Part shown: one piece after another, positions 37,790 to 47,805 of the stretch
Position numbering within the stretch: position 1 is the stretch's first letter
Layout: every line of letters starts with the position of its first letter
Assembly (NCBI GenBank): GCA_020629275.1
Contig: JAHDDQ010000003.1
Location: 1 to 64,000 of the forward strand
Direction of reading: 5' to 3'
From: Tenacibaculum sp.
GTDB lineage: Bacteria; Bacteroidota; Bacteroidia; Flavobacteriales; Flavobacteriaceae
DNA length: 64,000 nucleotides
The notes under the pieces: model-generated
Told to the model about the DNA's origin: nothing
What the model saw: the letters and a program-made list of their open reading frames with translations, nothing else
Database searches by the model: none
Translations under genes and position numbers: made by a program

Positions 37790-37909
37790 TAATTTAAGAT
37801 TATAATCTTTCTTTTAAATAGTTATGAATACTAAATAAAAACTTTTTGTTTTTTTAGATATTTAACTTAACGCTACATGAAACTATCTTACAATGGTTAA
37901 AGTATATTG

Positions 37910-38809
37910 TTAAATTTCAATATCAAAACCAATAATATCTCTAATTCCTCTATATGCATTGTTCTTAGGATGTATTGGAGTAACGTAATGCCACAAATCA
38001 TTACCAAACGTTTTCTCTTCACCAGTATCTGCTTGAAACGCAAATTTACCTGGAGTTAAAGCTTCATTAAAAATTAAATCATTTCTATGATCTATTTTTT
38101 CAAAAATTTGCGTCTCTCCACCAACAATATTTTCTCTATTGACTACTAATGCTGAAACTATGTAAGGCGCTCCATCTTCATGAACTCCTTCAGGTGAATT
38201 TTCACCTTTTATTTCTCTCTGAGTAATTGTTCGCATAAAATGGCTTGTTACTTTAAGTTTTGAAACTTCTGGATGAATAATTTCAACTAAGTTAAATACA
38301 GCTTTCAGTAATGAATAGAATTGCTCATTCTCAACCATTCTTTTTTCTGCCTGTTTAAAAACACGTTCCCAACTTCTAAAATCAGAGACTTCCTGATTGA
38401 ACACTTCTGGATATGCCCTTTCAACATGAATATCGCTTCCTTCTTTTCTAATAACAAAGGAAGAAATATTACGTTGACGCGTAATTACTGATATCGTTTT
38501 AAATTGCTCTTTTTCTGTAGTATTTAGCTTTTCTAGCCAAGGTTTTAATACTTCGATACCTACTTTCTTTTCAAAATACAACTTATGTACCTCCTCAATG
38601 GCATTTTGATCTTCGATAAAACGCTTTTTGAGAAATTTTACTTGATTTTCTCTTGCTAAATACGCATCATCTTCTAATTCATCAAAAAAAGGCTTAAAAG
38701 TATTTAAAAAGACTTCTTTATCTAAATTTAAATCTTCTAATGATCCTATTCTAATAGGAGATTTTATCGTTCTGTTTATTCTTTTTGAAATATCCTTTTC
38801 AGTAATCAT
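37910..38809 (-). CDS. 2OG-Fe(II) dioxygenase family protein (DUF2257-like)
   Basis: 299 aa; SPEGVHEDGAPYIVSALVVNRENIVGGETQIF (HxD) ... LWHYVTPIHPKNNAYRGIRDIIGFD. Confidence 0.75.
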   Translation of the reverse strand: MITEKDISKRINRTIKSPIRIGSLEDLNLDKEVFLNTFKPFFDELEDDAYLARENQVKFLKKRFIEDQNAIEEVHKLYFEKKVGIEVLKPWLEKLNTTEKEQFKTISVITRQRNISSFVIRKEGSDIHVERAYPEVFNQEVSDFRSWERVFKQAEKRMVENEQFYSLLKAVFNLVEIIHPEVSKLKVTSHFMRTITQREIKGENSPEGVHEDGAPYIVSALVVNRENIVGGETQIFEKIDHRNDLIFNEALTPGKFAFQADTGEEKTFGNDLWHYVTPIHPKNNAYRGIRDIIGFDIEI

Positions 38810-41535
38810 TTGTCAAATTTAGTCTTAAGATACGCGATACAAGCTGGTTTATTTAACGTCCAATATGCATAGGGTATTGCTATAATCTGAATGTTAACAC
38901 GCAATAATGTTTTGTATTGGTCTATAGAAAAAGCTCCTTCCATTTCTCCAGGATATCCAATTAAATCAATACAAATTGTTTTTGTATGCGTTGCTATAAC
39001 CATATCAAAAATGTAGCCTGCAATAGAGTGATTTACTATAATATCATCTTTAGTTACCCCTAATTTTACTATTTCATGATATACCTCATCTGCAAAATTA
39101 TCTGCATATGTGTTTTCTTCATAATGACTCTGATAATTTTTTGTCTCAGAAAAATAATCCATTAACAAATGCTTATTACTGAAATTTTTAGTATCAAAAG
39201 AATAGTATAAAAACTGTTTTTGTTTTGCTCTAGTAATACTTACATTAAATACATCTTCTCTATTTAAGTAGTTAAACACAGATGCACTTGTTGTGTTATC
39301 AACAGTAAAGGTTAAATACATAAAATCGCGTTCTTCTCCTTGAAAATCAAATGGCGAACCTACCAGTATTTTGTGTTTCTTTAGCGTTGCAAGATCAAAA
39401 GTTTCTAATTTATTCTTTAAATAATTTACTTGATCTCTAAATGGGGATAAGATACCTATTGATGTTGATGCTTTACTCGGTAAGTCGGTTTCATCTTTAA
39501 TAAGTTGTTGTATATCTTCTAAAACTTTGTTGATTTCAGCTTCATTAACTCCACTTTTATTTTTTGTTCCGTTACACTGAATCCAATGAATTCCTGAGCT
39601 TTTGTCATGAATACTAATCGTTGACATTATTTTCAGTTTTTCATCGTAAAATTTTGTGTTACTAAACTGAATTATATCTGGTACACTTCGATAATGTTCA
39701 TCTAAAAAATGAAGGTTTTCCTGTACTTCTAATTTTTCTGTTATGTAATCTAAGAAGCTGTTTTTTCTATAATTAAAAACGTCTACATCATGAATTAATC
39801 CTAATTCTGATGCTGTTTTTTCCATAATATCTCCTGAAAGAAACGAAACATGTTTCAATTGTTTAGGATCGCCAACTACAACTATTTTTTTTGCTCTTGC
39901 TAATACAGGAATCATAGTGGCAATGTCACATTGAGAAGCTTCATCGATTATAGCTACATCAAAAATGTCGTTTTCTAATGGAATAAAAGTATTTAGATCT
40001 GTTGTTTTAGAAATCCATATCGGAAAACAATCTATAATTTTTTTAAAATTTATAGTTTCTAACAACTGCGATTTTGCCTCAGGATTTCTCGATTTAGATA
40101 AGGTTAATAAATCACGTAACGTAGCTCTATCCGTTCGTAATGATTCCTGAATTTTATAAGAAGCTCTCTCTGTTACAATTTTCTTAATTATACTATTTCT
40201 CTTTTGAATGTAGTGGCTTAACAAATCTATAAGTTGCCAAAAGGGAAACTCTTTAAGTACTTTTTTAGAGACATAACTTTTACGAATTCTTTTGAAAAAC
40301 GAAGGTTTATAATCGAGTAACAATTCTGCCTTATCTAACTCTCGTTTTTCTCTATCGGCTATTTCGTCTTCTAGCTCCTTAATCTTTTTCTTTGTAGCTG
40401 CTAATTCTTTCTCTCGGTCTTTTATCAATTTGCCACTAACTTCAATTGGATTATTGTAGTTTAAGATTGAAACCAGCTTGTTTTTTACTTTAGTTTTATA
40501 ATTTCTTCCAGATCCTACTCGTAGTGTTAATCCTTTAATTCCTAAATCTGAAGTTATTTTTTCATTTAAAACATTGACAGCTTGCTCTGATTTAGAGCAT
40601 ATTAATACACTCTTATTATTGTACACTAAATCTACAGCAATAGAAGCTATTGTATAAGATTTTCCTGTACCTGGTGGACCTATAACTACTGTAAATGGAT
40701 GTTGATTTTTAACAGAATTAATGATGCTTTTTTGTGGCTTACTTAAATTAGAAGGTACATATGCCTGAGTATTGTATCGTTCTCTTTCATTTGAAATTCT
40801 GCTATTACCTCTAGAGAATAAAGACTCTAGTGTGGTATTGTATAAGTGATTTTCTTTTATCTCTTCTAATTCTGCCAATACATCTCTATTCGATTTAGAT
40901 TTTTCTATGATCCCTAAAGCTATTGAAGAATGAATTTCTAGTGTTGTTTTTTTTGCTGCTTTTTTTAATACAGTGTCTTTAACTAACATTGGTAATTCTT
41001 GTATCGAATCTATCGTAATTGGTAGATATTCTTGTAGTTTTTTAGTGATTTCTAAAATATCTTCCTTTGTTATTTGCGTTCCTTTTAAAAGTGATTTTAC
41101 TTCTAATAAGAAAGTATCATCTAGATCGAAATTATTTTTTATGTTTGTTAATAACGTATCATTAAGCCTGTTTTCTTCAAAAAGATATTCAAAATAATAA
41201 ATACCATCATTGTTAATTTTTAAACTGACTGGTGTTAAGATTAAAGGTGCACATATCGTGCGTTTTTTTCCAAGGAAAGTAATAGATCCTGTTATAAAAA
41301 AACTACACGCTATAAGCGATTTTGTTTTCTTGTGAATTTCAATGTACTTGTATACTTCTTCTGCAAAATCAAAATTTAAAAAAGCTTCATCGTCTTCTTG
41401 AAACAGCTCATCTGCATGTTTAAGAAATATTCGCTTATCCACACTTTTACTAAAGAAATTTAAAAAATCTTGATCTTTAAATTCGTGCTTATAACAATTT
41501 TGGTAATAGGATATTACCTTTTCTATGTACATCAT
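38806..41535 (-). CDS. SF1 (Upf1/DNA2-like) helicase with C-terminal restriction-endonuclease-like region
   Basis: 909 aa; GPPGTGKSYTIA, IIDEASQCDI, VVGDPKQLKHVSF, LDEHYRSVPDIIQFSN, VGSPFDFQGEERDFMYL, NVSITRAKQKQFLY. Confidence 0.88.
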   Translation of the reverse strand: MMYIEKVISYYQNCYKHEFKDQDFLNFFSKSVDKRIFLKHADELFQEDDEAFLNFDFAEEVYKYIEIHKKTKSLIACSFFITGSITFLGKKRTICAPLILTPVSLKINNDGIYYFEYLFEENRLNDTLLTNIKNNFDLDDTFLLEVKSLLKGTQITKEDILEITKKLQEYLPITIDSIQELPMLVKDTVLKKAAKKTTLEIHSSIALGIIEKSKSNRDVLAELEEIKENHLYNTTLESLFSRGNSRISNERERYNTQAYVPSNLSKPQKSIINSVKNQHPFTVVIGPPGTGKSYTIASIAVDLVYNNKSVLICSKSEQAVNVLNEKITSDLGIKGLTLRVGSGRNYKTKVKNKLVSILNYNNPIEVSGKLIKDREKELAATKKKIKELEDEIADREKRELDKAELLLDYKPSFFKRIRKSYVSKKVLKEFPFWQLIDLLSHYIQKRNSIIKKIVTERASYKIQESLRTDRATLRDLLTLSKSRNPEAKSQLLETINFKKIIDCFPIWISKTTDLNTFIPLENDIFDVAIIDEASQCDIATMIPVLARAKKIVVVGDPKQLKHVSFLSGDIMEKTASELGLIHDVDVFNYRKNSFLDYITEKLEVQENLHFLDEHYRSVPDIIQFSNTKFYDEKLKIMSTISIHDKSSGIHWIQCNGTKNKSGVNEAEINKVLEDIQQLIKDETDLPSKASTSIGILSPFRDQVNYLKNKLETFDLATLKKHKILVGSPFDFQGEERDFMYLTFTVDNTTSASVFNYLNREDVFNVSITRAKQKQFLYYSFDTKNFSNKHLLMDYFSETKNYQSHYEENTYADNFADEVYHEIVKLGVTKDDIIVNHSIAGYIFDMVIATHTKTICIDLIGYPGEMEGAFSIDQYKTLLRVNIQIIAIPYAYWTLNKPACIAYLKTKFDK

Positions 41536-41546
41536 ATAGCTAGCGA

Positions 41547-43448
41547 CTATTCGTTATCGTCTTCTTGAAATTGCAAATATTTTTCAACGGTTTTATTTAC
41601 TGGAGGAATATCTTCTTCTGTTATAGTCTTCAATATTTCTGAAGTAATTGGTGTTATCGCTACAATTCTGTTAGCTTGATATTCTATGATTTTCTCGAAT
41701 AAATTTCTAGCTACTCTGGCATTACCAAAGTTTTTGTCTTTTTGCTCATAAAATTTATCGAAAATAAAATGAAGTTTTTCTTTGGCATCGTCGGTAATAA
41801 CAAAATCATTTTTCCTGCAAAACAATTCAAAAATACCCAACAACTCAATCGGTTTGTAATGGTCAAAATTGAAATAACGGTTAAAACGAGATTGTAACCC
41901 TGGATTAGAGTTGATAAAATCTTTCATCTCATCTGGATAGCCTGCTACGATAACCACCAATTCTTTTCGGTGATCTTCCATTTTTTTCAATAGAATTTCT
42001 ATTGCTTCGTTTCCAAAGTCTTTTTTCGCGTCTTTATTTAACGCATAGGCTTCATCAACAAATAAAACTCCATTTAAAGATGTGTTTACAACCTCTTCTA
42101 CTTTTAAAGCAGTTTGTCCTACATAACCAGCAACTAATCCACTTCTGTCAGTTTCTATTAAGTGTCCTTTCTCTAGGTAACCTAAATGTTTATAAACTCT
42201 AGAGACTAATCTTGCAACTGTTGTTTTTCCTGTTCCTGGAGGTCCCATAAAAACAGAATGTAATGAATTATTTACTGCTTTTAAACCTTGTTCTTCTCTA
42301 AGTTTTTGAACTTTTAAGAAATTAGCTAATTCTTGAACGGCTGTTTTTATATTATCTAGTCCTATAAGCTCATGTAACTCATCTAAAACATCAACTAAAG
42401 TTTCATTTTCATCTACTTCAGTAGTTTTAACACCTTGTAATTTTTGTTTTGGATGATTAATTTTTTCATTTATCTGTTCAAGTACTTTTTGTTCTTCTTC
42501 TGAAACGCTATCATCAGCCTTAGCTATTAATGATGCTATTCTATATAAAAAAGTTCCAGAGTTTATAAAGTGTTTGTTTTTTAATTTTTTTAGAATTGAA
42601 GGTAATAGAAATTCCTTTTTATATTCCTCTCCTAAATCAAACAGCTTTGCTTCTTTAATGATTTCAATATTTTTATCGAAACTCTCAGAAGCCACAAACT
42701 TGTTTATACGTTCTATGGTTAACGAACCAATCATATCATTTCCTTGCAGTTTTTCAAATAAAAATGCTAGAATGAATTTTACTTTGTAATTGGCTGTGGT
42801 GTTTTTTGAATCATTTAAGTCTGCAATACTATTATATGCTTTTATAATATCTTGAAGAATTACATGTTCTGCAACGAATTTCACAGCATCGTCTGATTTA
42901 CTTACGATGGTGTTAATTACAGTAGAAAATTGTTTATTTTGATTTAAATCTTCTGCTAGTAATTGAATTTTTTCTCCTTCATTTTTTAAAATTTCTAAAA
43001 ACTCGTAGTCGATAGCAAAATCGTTCTCTGAGCTTTCTTTTTTATTAACAAAATCTTTAAACTTATTGGTAAAAGACTCTAAGTTTTTTTTCTCTTCTTT
43101 CTCTTTTAAAGCTATATCAGATACTATTTCTTTTAATAAAGAAATGTGTTCCTTCGGAAAACCTTTAAAAGCAGTAGCATCAAATGAATTTTGCCAAAGT
43201 GCTAATTTCTCTTGTTTTGTATGTACGTATTTTGATGTAATTACAACATCCAATTCTTTTTCATTTCCACTTAAAGAATATAAAACTAATATGTCTTCAT
43301 CTTTAATTTTAACTGATGGAAAATCAGAAGATATTTTTAAAATGTGTAACGGGTTTATAGCTTTTCCTTTAAAGAAAAACCGTTGTTCTTCTTCAGTTAA
43401 CTTTGAAAAAAGCTGGTCGATTATTTTATAGTTTCTTAGACTATTCAT
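41547..43448 (-). CDS. AAA+ ATPase (CbbX/SpoVK-like) with TerB-like segment
   Basis: 633 aa; FMGPPGTGKTTVARLVSRVYKHLGYLEKGHLIETDRSGLVAGYVGQTA, LFVDEAYAL; upstream LYRIASLIAKADDSVSEEEQKVLEQI resembles TerB. Confidence 0.85.
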   Translation of the reverse strand: MNSLRNYKIIDQLFSKLTEEEQRFFFKGKAINPLHILKISSDFPSVKIKDEDILVLYSLSGNEKELDVVITSKYVHTKQEKLALWQNSFDATAFKGFPKEHISLLKEIVSDIALKEKEEKKNLESFTNKFKDFVNKKESSENDFAIDYEFLEILKNEGEKIQLLAEDLNQNKQFSTVINTIVSKSDDAVKFVAEHVILQDIIKAYNSIADLNDSKNTTANYKVKFILAFLFEKLQGNDMIGSLTIERINKFVASESFDKNIEIIKEAKLFDLGEEYKKEFLLPSILKKLKNKHFINSGTFLYRIASLIAKADDSVSEEEQKVLEQINEKINHPKQKLQGVKTTEVDENETLVDVLDELHELIGLDNIKTAVQELANFLKVQKLREEQGLKAVNNSLHSVFMGPPGTGKTTVARLVSRVYKHLGYLEKGHLIETDRSGLVAGYVGQTALKVEEVVNTSLNGVLFVDEAYALNKDAKKDFGNEAIEILLKKMEDHRKELVVIVAGYPDEMKDFINSNPGLQSRFNRYFNFDHYKPIELLGIFELFCRKNDFVITDDAKEKLHFIFDKFYEQKDKNFGNARVARNLFEKIIEYQANRIVAITPITSEILKTITEEDIPPVNKTVEKYLQFQEDDNE

Positions 43449-43450
43449 AG

Positions 43451-44260
43451 TTAATTTTCAGCATCTATTTGCATCATAGCATCTTCTACTTGGTGAACTA
43501 ATTCATCAAAATGTGCTAAACGCTTTGTTTCTCTTGTTCTATTGAATGGTAAGTCAACATTAATATGTTTTACGAAATGAGAAGGAGCGTGCTTCATGAT
43601 ATAAATATCATCTGCTAAATACACTGCTTCTTGAATATCGTGTGTTACAAATAAAATTGTTGGACTAAATTTTTCCCAAATACCAATTAATAAATCTTGC
43701 ATTTGTAGCCTTGTTTTTACATCAAGCGCTCCAAATGGTTCATCCATTAATAAAATTTCTGGATTAGACATTAAACTTCTTGCTATTGCAACACGTTGTA
43801 ATTGTCCTCCAGATAAATTCGGGTATTGTGCGTATTTTTTTTGATGGCCATCTAAGCCAACCAATTGAATCATTTCCATCGCACGTTCGTCTCGTTCTTT
43901 TTTAGATATCCCTTGAAACTGTAAGCCTAAACCAACATTCTCTAGGACTGTCATCCAAGGTAATGATGAGTACTGCTGAAAAACCATACTTACTCGGTTT
44001 TGCTTACTTACTGGTTTTCCTTTTACTAAAACTGTACCTTCTGTAGGTTGCTGCAAGCCTGCTATATATCTAAGTAAAGTAGACTTACCACATCCAGACA
44101 TTCCTAATATAACAGCAAACTGCCCTTGCATTGGTTTATCTTCTATAAGTAAATCTAAGTTTTTGATAATCTCCACTTTACCATTCTCGTAAGATTGATG
44201 GATATTACGAAGCTCTATAATATTATTTGTTTGTTGATTGTCGAAAAATTCTAGAGCCAT
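43451..44260 (-). CDS. ABC transporter ATP-binding protein (nitrate/sulfonate/taurine type)
   Basis: 269 aa; GMSGCGKSTLLRYIAGL, LSGGQLQRVAIARSLMSNPEILLMDEPFGALD. Confidence 0.93.
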   Translation of the reverse strand: MALEFFDNQQTNNIIELRNIHQSYENGKVEIIKNLDLLIEDKPMQGQFAVILGMSGCGKSTLLRYIAGLQQPTEGTVLVKGKPVSKQNRVSMVFQQYSSLPWMTVLENVGLGLQFQGISKKERDERAMEMIQLVGLDGHQKKYAQYPNLSGGQLQRVAIARSLMSNPEILLMDEPFGALDVKTRLQMQDLLIGIWEKFSPTILFVTHDIQEAVYLADDIYIMKHAPSHFVKHINVDLPFNRTRETKRLAHFDELVHQVEDAMMQIDAEN

Positions 44261-44262
44261 AT

Positions 44263-45234
44263 TTAATGTTTATTTCCTTTATTAATATGCTTGTGCGGAA
44301 AAATTATTTTATCAATCATCATAAAAAGTCGGTCTTGTAAAACCCCGATAATCACAATAATTATAAGTATTGCAAATGCCTTATCTATTCTACTTTGACG
44401 CTTTGCAGTCCAAATTAATTCTCCAATTCCTCCTCCTTTATTTAACATTTCAGCAATAGTTATGTAGGTCCATGAAATGGCAGTTAAAACTCTAATATCA
44501 TCAATAAGTTTAGATAACACATAAGGTATATATACTGTTTTTATCGTTTGCCATGGAGTTGCTCCTAAGGTAAATACCGTATTTATATATACTTTCTGTA
44601 CTTCATCTATCCGTTGTACTACTACGGGGATTAGGTATACTATTATTCCAAATGCTAGAAAAGCTACCTTCATCTGGCTTCCTAATCCTAACCACATAAT
44701 AAAAATACCAGTTACCGCGGTTAATGGAATAAAACGATAGGAGTCTACTATTTTACTAAAAAGGCCTCTAAAAAGTGGAATAAGCCCTAATATAAAACCA
44801 AAAGGAATTGCAATTAATACTGCAAGAATGTATCCGTAAATGTTTAATTTTATTGAAAAGAATGTGTTTCCTATAACGTCATCTTTCTTATTTAGTTCAG
44901 GAAATGCTTTAATAACTTTTATTGGAGAAGGTAATAAAGGATATACTTTATTTTTAACTAATCCGTAATTATTTAATTCTTCATTAGAAAGTTTCTCTAA
45001 CGTATCGTAGTTGGCAACTAATGTAGAGTCGCTTTCGTAGTACAGCTTATTTTCTTCGCTTAACGCTGTTACATTTATCGTTTCATTCTGAGAGATTACC
45101 TGTTTTGATAATACTTCTGCAAAAATAAACCACATTAAAACAAGAATTACGCTTCCTAAAATGGTAAGCGTAATTCTCTGCTTAGGGTCGAGCTCTCCAC
45201 GAAGCTCAAATAAATTTTTGAACCCGCCTTTCAT
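44263..45234 (-). CDS. ABC transporter permease with long periplasmic insertion
   Basis: 323 aa; BPD_transp_1-like TM region, LSWTYITIAEMLNKGGGIGELI-type motif (AISWTYITIAEML); ~80-aa soluble segment after TM1. Confidence 0.88.
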   Translation of the reverse strand: MKGGFKNLFELRGELDPKQRITLTILGSVILVLMWFIFAEVLSKQVISQNETINVTALSEENKLYYESDSTLVANYDTLEKLSNEELNNYGLVKNKVYPLLPSPIKVIKAFPELNKKDDVIGNTFFSIKLNIYGYILAVLIAIPFGFILGLIPLFRGLFSKIVDSYRFIPLTAVTGIFIMWLGLGSQMKVAFLAFGIIVYLIPVVVQRIDEVQKVYINTVFTLGATPWQTIKTVYIPYVLSKLIDDIRVLTAISWTYITIAEMLNKGGGIGELIWTAKRQSRIDKAFAILIIIVIIGVLQDRLFMMIDKIIFPHKHINKGNKH

Positions 45235-46778
45235 TAGTCTACTACTAATTCAAAGTCAGTTCTCCTATTTCTTGCTTTACACTCTGAATTTTGGTTTCTT
45301 TCGCAACCAGCAACAGGCTTATCAGGACCATTTCCAACAATGATAAATCTGTTTTTAGGCATATGGTGTTCGCTAATTAAATACTCAGCAACTGATTTTG
45401 CTCTTCTTTTAGATAACGCAATATTTGATGATCTTCCTCCTACATTATCTGTATTCCCTTCGATTCTAATACGTGCATTAGCAAAGGCTTTTGCTATAGC
45501 TGTAAACTGAATATCTATCAATTGCTTCGCGTTTTCTGTAAGTTTATATTGCCCTGTATTAAAACTAATACTTACTTTTTTAGACGATAATGACTCTTTT
45601 TTTGCTAATTGTTCATTTACTGCTGTAAATTCTTTTTCTTTTTCACCAAAGTGATTTGCTCCGGTTAAAGAAGTAGTTTTAGAAACTAAGTCTTTTGTAG
45701 ATAGCAGTCTCCAACTTTTAGCTCCTGAAGTACTAAATCCTAAATCGTTGTACTTCACTTTCATTTTGTTGTATAAATCTTCTCCTGTTACTCCGTTGTA
45801 ATTTTGGTTTAAACCATAGAAGTTTTGATTGTCTCCATGCGTAGCCAAACGCACATTGTTAATAGCATCGTAACAAAAGTCTTCAGGCTGTGATAATCCT
45901 TCTGCTAAGATTTTGGCTGCTTCTTTCTTCTTTGCATCAGAACCATTTAATTCAGAAGCTCCAATCATCCATCCCTCATATAAATCACGTAATTGTTGTT
46001 TGTTTTTTTCAACAAACTCTTTCTTTGCTACGAAAACATCTGCAATAATATGTGTTGCATTTTTAGTGCTTTCTAAAACTCTTGCGCCAGCTACTTTACT
46101 AACACAATCTGCGTCATCTGGACTCCAAACTACTGCTGCATCTACTGTTCCACTTTTAAAAGCGTCTGCTGCATCAATAGCACTTGGTACTTGTACTAAC
46201 TTTACGTCTTTAGGACTAATATCTCCTGCTTCAAGTAACCAGATTAAAAATGAATGTGAAGGCGTCATTGGTGCAACTGCTATTTTCTTTCCTTTTAAAT
46301 CACTTACTTTATTAATTCCTCTACGAGAAACGATAGCATCTCCACCTCTACTCCAATCTGCTTGAAAAACTACTTGTGGTTGATATTGTGATAAGCCTTC
46401 TACTTCTGTAGGAAACGCATCAATAGTTGCCCACATTAAATCGATATCACCATTTTTAAAAGCATCTCTTGACGCATCAAAATCATCGATTACTTTAAAT
46501 TTTACTTTGAATCCGTAATCTTTAAAGAAACGAGAATTTGTATTGGCATCAAAACCTTTGTTAAAATACTGACCACCGGCATATCCTCCCCATGTAACTA
46601 CCCCTACATTAATTACATCTTTATATCCGTCTTTAGATTTTGATGTTGTTGCAGTTACTTCATTGATTTTCTCTTTTACTTTTGGATCTCTTAATTTATT
46701 TAATAAAAAATATACTCCCGCTATAATAGCCGCAACTATTAATATTTTTGAAAATGGAGTAAGTCTCTTTCTTGCCAT
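45234..46778 (-). CDS. ABC transporter substrate-binding protein fused to OmpA-like peptidoglycan-binding domain
   Basis: 514 aa; N-terminal TM, SBP domain (NVGVVTWGGYAGGQYFNKGF...), C-terminal IRIEGNTDNVGGRSSNIALSKRRAKSVAEYL. Confidence 0.9.
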   Translation of the reverse strand: MARKRLTPFSKILIVAAIIAGVYFLLNKLRDPKVKEKINEVTATTSKSKDGYKDVINVGVVTWGGYAGGQYFNKGFDANTNSRFFKDYGFKVKFKVIDDFDASRDAFKNGDIDLMWATIDAFPTEVEGLSQYQPQVVFQADWSRGGDAIVSRRGINKVSDLKGKKIAVAPMTPSHSFLIWLLEAGDISPKDVKLVQVPSAIDAADAFKSGTVDAAVVWSPDDADCVSKVAGARVLESTKNATHIIADVFVAKKEFVEKNKQQLRDLYEGWMIGASELNGSDAKKKEAAKILAEGLSQPEDFCYDAINNVRLATHGDNQNFYGLNQNYNGVTGEDLYNKMKVKYNDLGFSTSGAKSWRLLSTKDLVSKTTSLTGANHFGEKEKEFTAVNEQLAKKESLSSKKVSISFNTGQYKLTENAKQLIDIQFTAIAKAFANARIRIEGNTDNVGGRSSNIALSKRRAKSVAEYLISEHHMPKNRFIIVGNGPDKPVAGCERNQNSECKARNRRTDFELVVD

Positions 46779-46800
46779 AATATGTTCGTTTGATTAATTG

Positions 46801-47805
46801 TTAAAAGTTGAATAAGTCTGAATATTGATTGTTTTGGTTTTTATTAGATTTCAAAATAGGAGCGTCTAAATCTACACTATGACTATCATTTACTAATAAA
46901 TCTTTATCGTTACCTAGTATTAAAGATACACCTTCTTTCTCCCATTTATCTAAAAGTTCTAAACCTTCCTCTTCAAAAACTCCATTTTGTAAATCAATTG
47001 AATCCATGAAACTATTAGACATCTCCATAAAACGTTCCATCTCTCCTATTTTCATACTTACATCATCTGCAATAGCTTCCAAAGCTCGGTCAAACATTTC
47101 TTTTTTATCTGAATTACCAGCAATAATATTCATTGCTGATTTCATGGCAGAATGACTTGCACGTATTGCTTTACGTTCTTGTTCTTTAACCATTACTTGA
47201 TCTTCGATATCTTCTAATAAGATTTCTGAATTTTCATACATTTTTGTTAATACTCTGTATAAAATTTCCATTTTCTTATATAATCCGTCCAGCTTTAAAT
47301 TCGAGTCCTTTAGTCGTCCTGCTTTTCTAGATTTAAGAATCATTATTCCTTTCTTATCTCTTTCTTTAGCAGCGCTAGCTAACTTCAAATTATTATTGAT
47401 GCTTTTTTTATTCTCGTTCATAATTTGCTGTAGTCTTTTCATTTGACCTTTTAAAACAGCAATTTGCTTATTCATCTTTTTTAAGTTATTCTTTAAATCA
47501 TCTACATAACTTTTCAGAATTCCTATTGGATCAATTTGAATAAACAAACCAGTAATCCAACGCATAAAAGATTTATACATATAGAAAACTAGATTACGCA
47601 TTTTAGGATCTAGAACTACGTAAATTAACGCTCCTAGTGCACCTAATAACAAACTTAAATGTAATGTGTTTTCTACTACATTTATGAGAAACGGTAATAT
47701 TTTATACAATCCATAAAAAGCTCCACCAGCTAATAAGCCAGTGAACAACATTCCTGTTTTTCCTTCAGGTTTTTCCCAAAAAGATTTTGGTTTTAAATTC
47801 TCCAT
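46801..47805 (-). CDS. membrane-anchored coiled-coil protein, PspA/ESCRT-III-like by appearance
   Basis: 334 aa; two N-terminal TM segments then long charged helices. Confidence 0.6.
   Translation of the reverse strand: MENLKPKSFWEKPEGKTGMLFTGLLAGGAFYGLYKILPFLINVVENTLHLSLLLGALGALIYVVLDPKMRNLVFYMYKSFMRWITGLFIQIDPIGILKSYVDDLKNNLKKMNKQIAVLKGQMKRLQQIMNENKKSINNNLKLASAAKERDKKGIMILKSRKAGRLKDSNLKLDGLYKKMEILYRVLTKMYENSEILLEDIEDQVMVKEQERKAIRASHSAMKSAMNIIAGNSDKKEMFDRALEAIADDVSMKIGEMERFMEMSNSFMDSIDLQNGVFEEEGLELLDKWEKEGVSLILGNDKDLLVNDSHSVDLDAPILKSNKNQNNQYSDLFNF

Noticed and set aside
45913-46365. 150-aa plus-strand ORF antisense to the SBP-OmpA gene
   Set aside because: Antisense shadow of a well-supported CDS.
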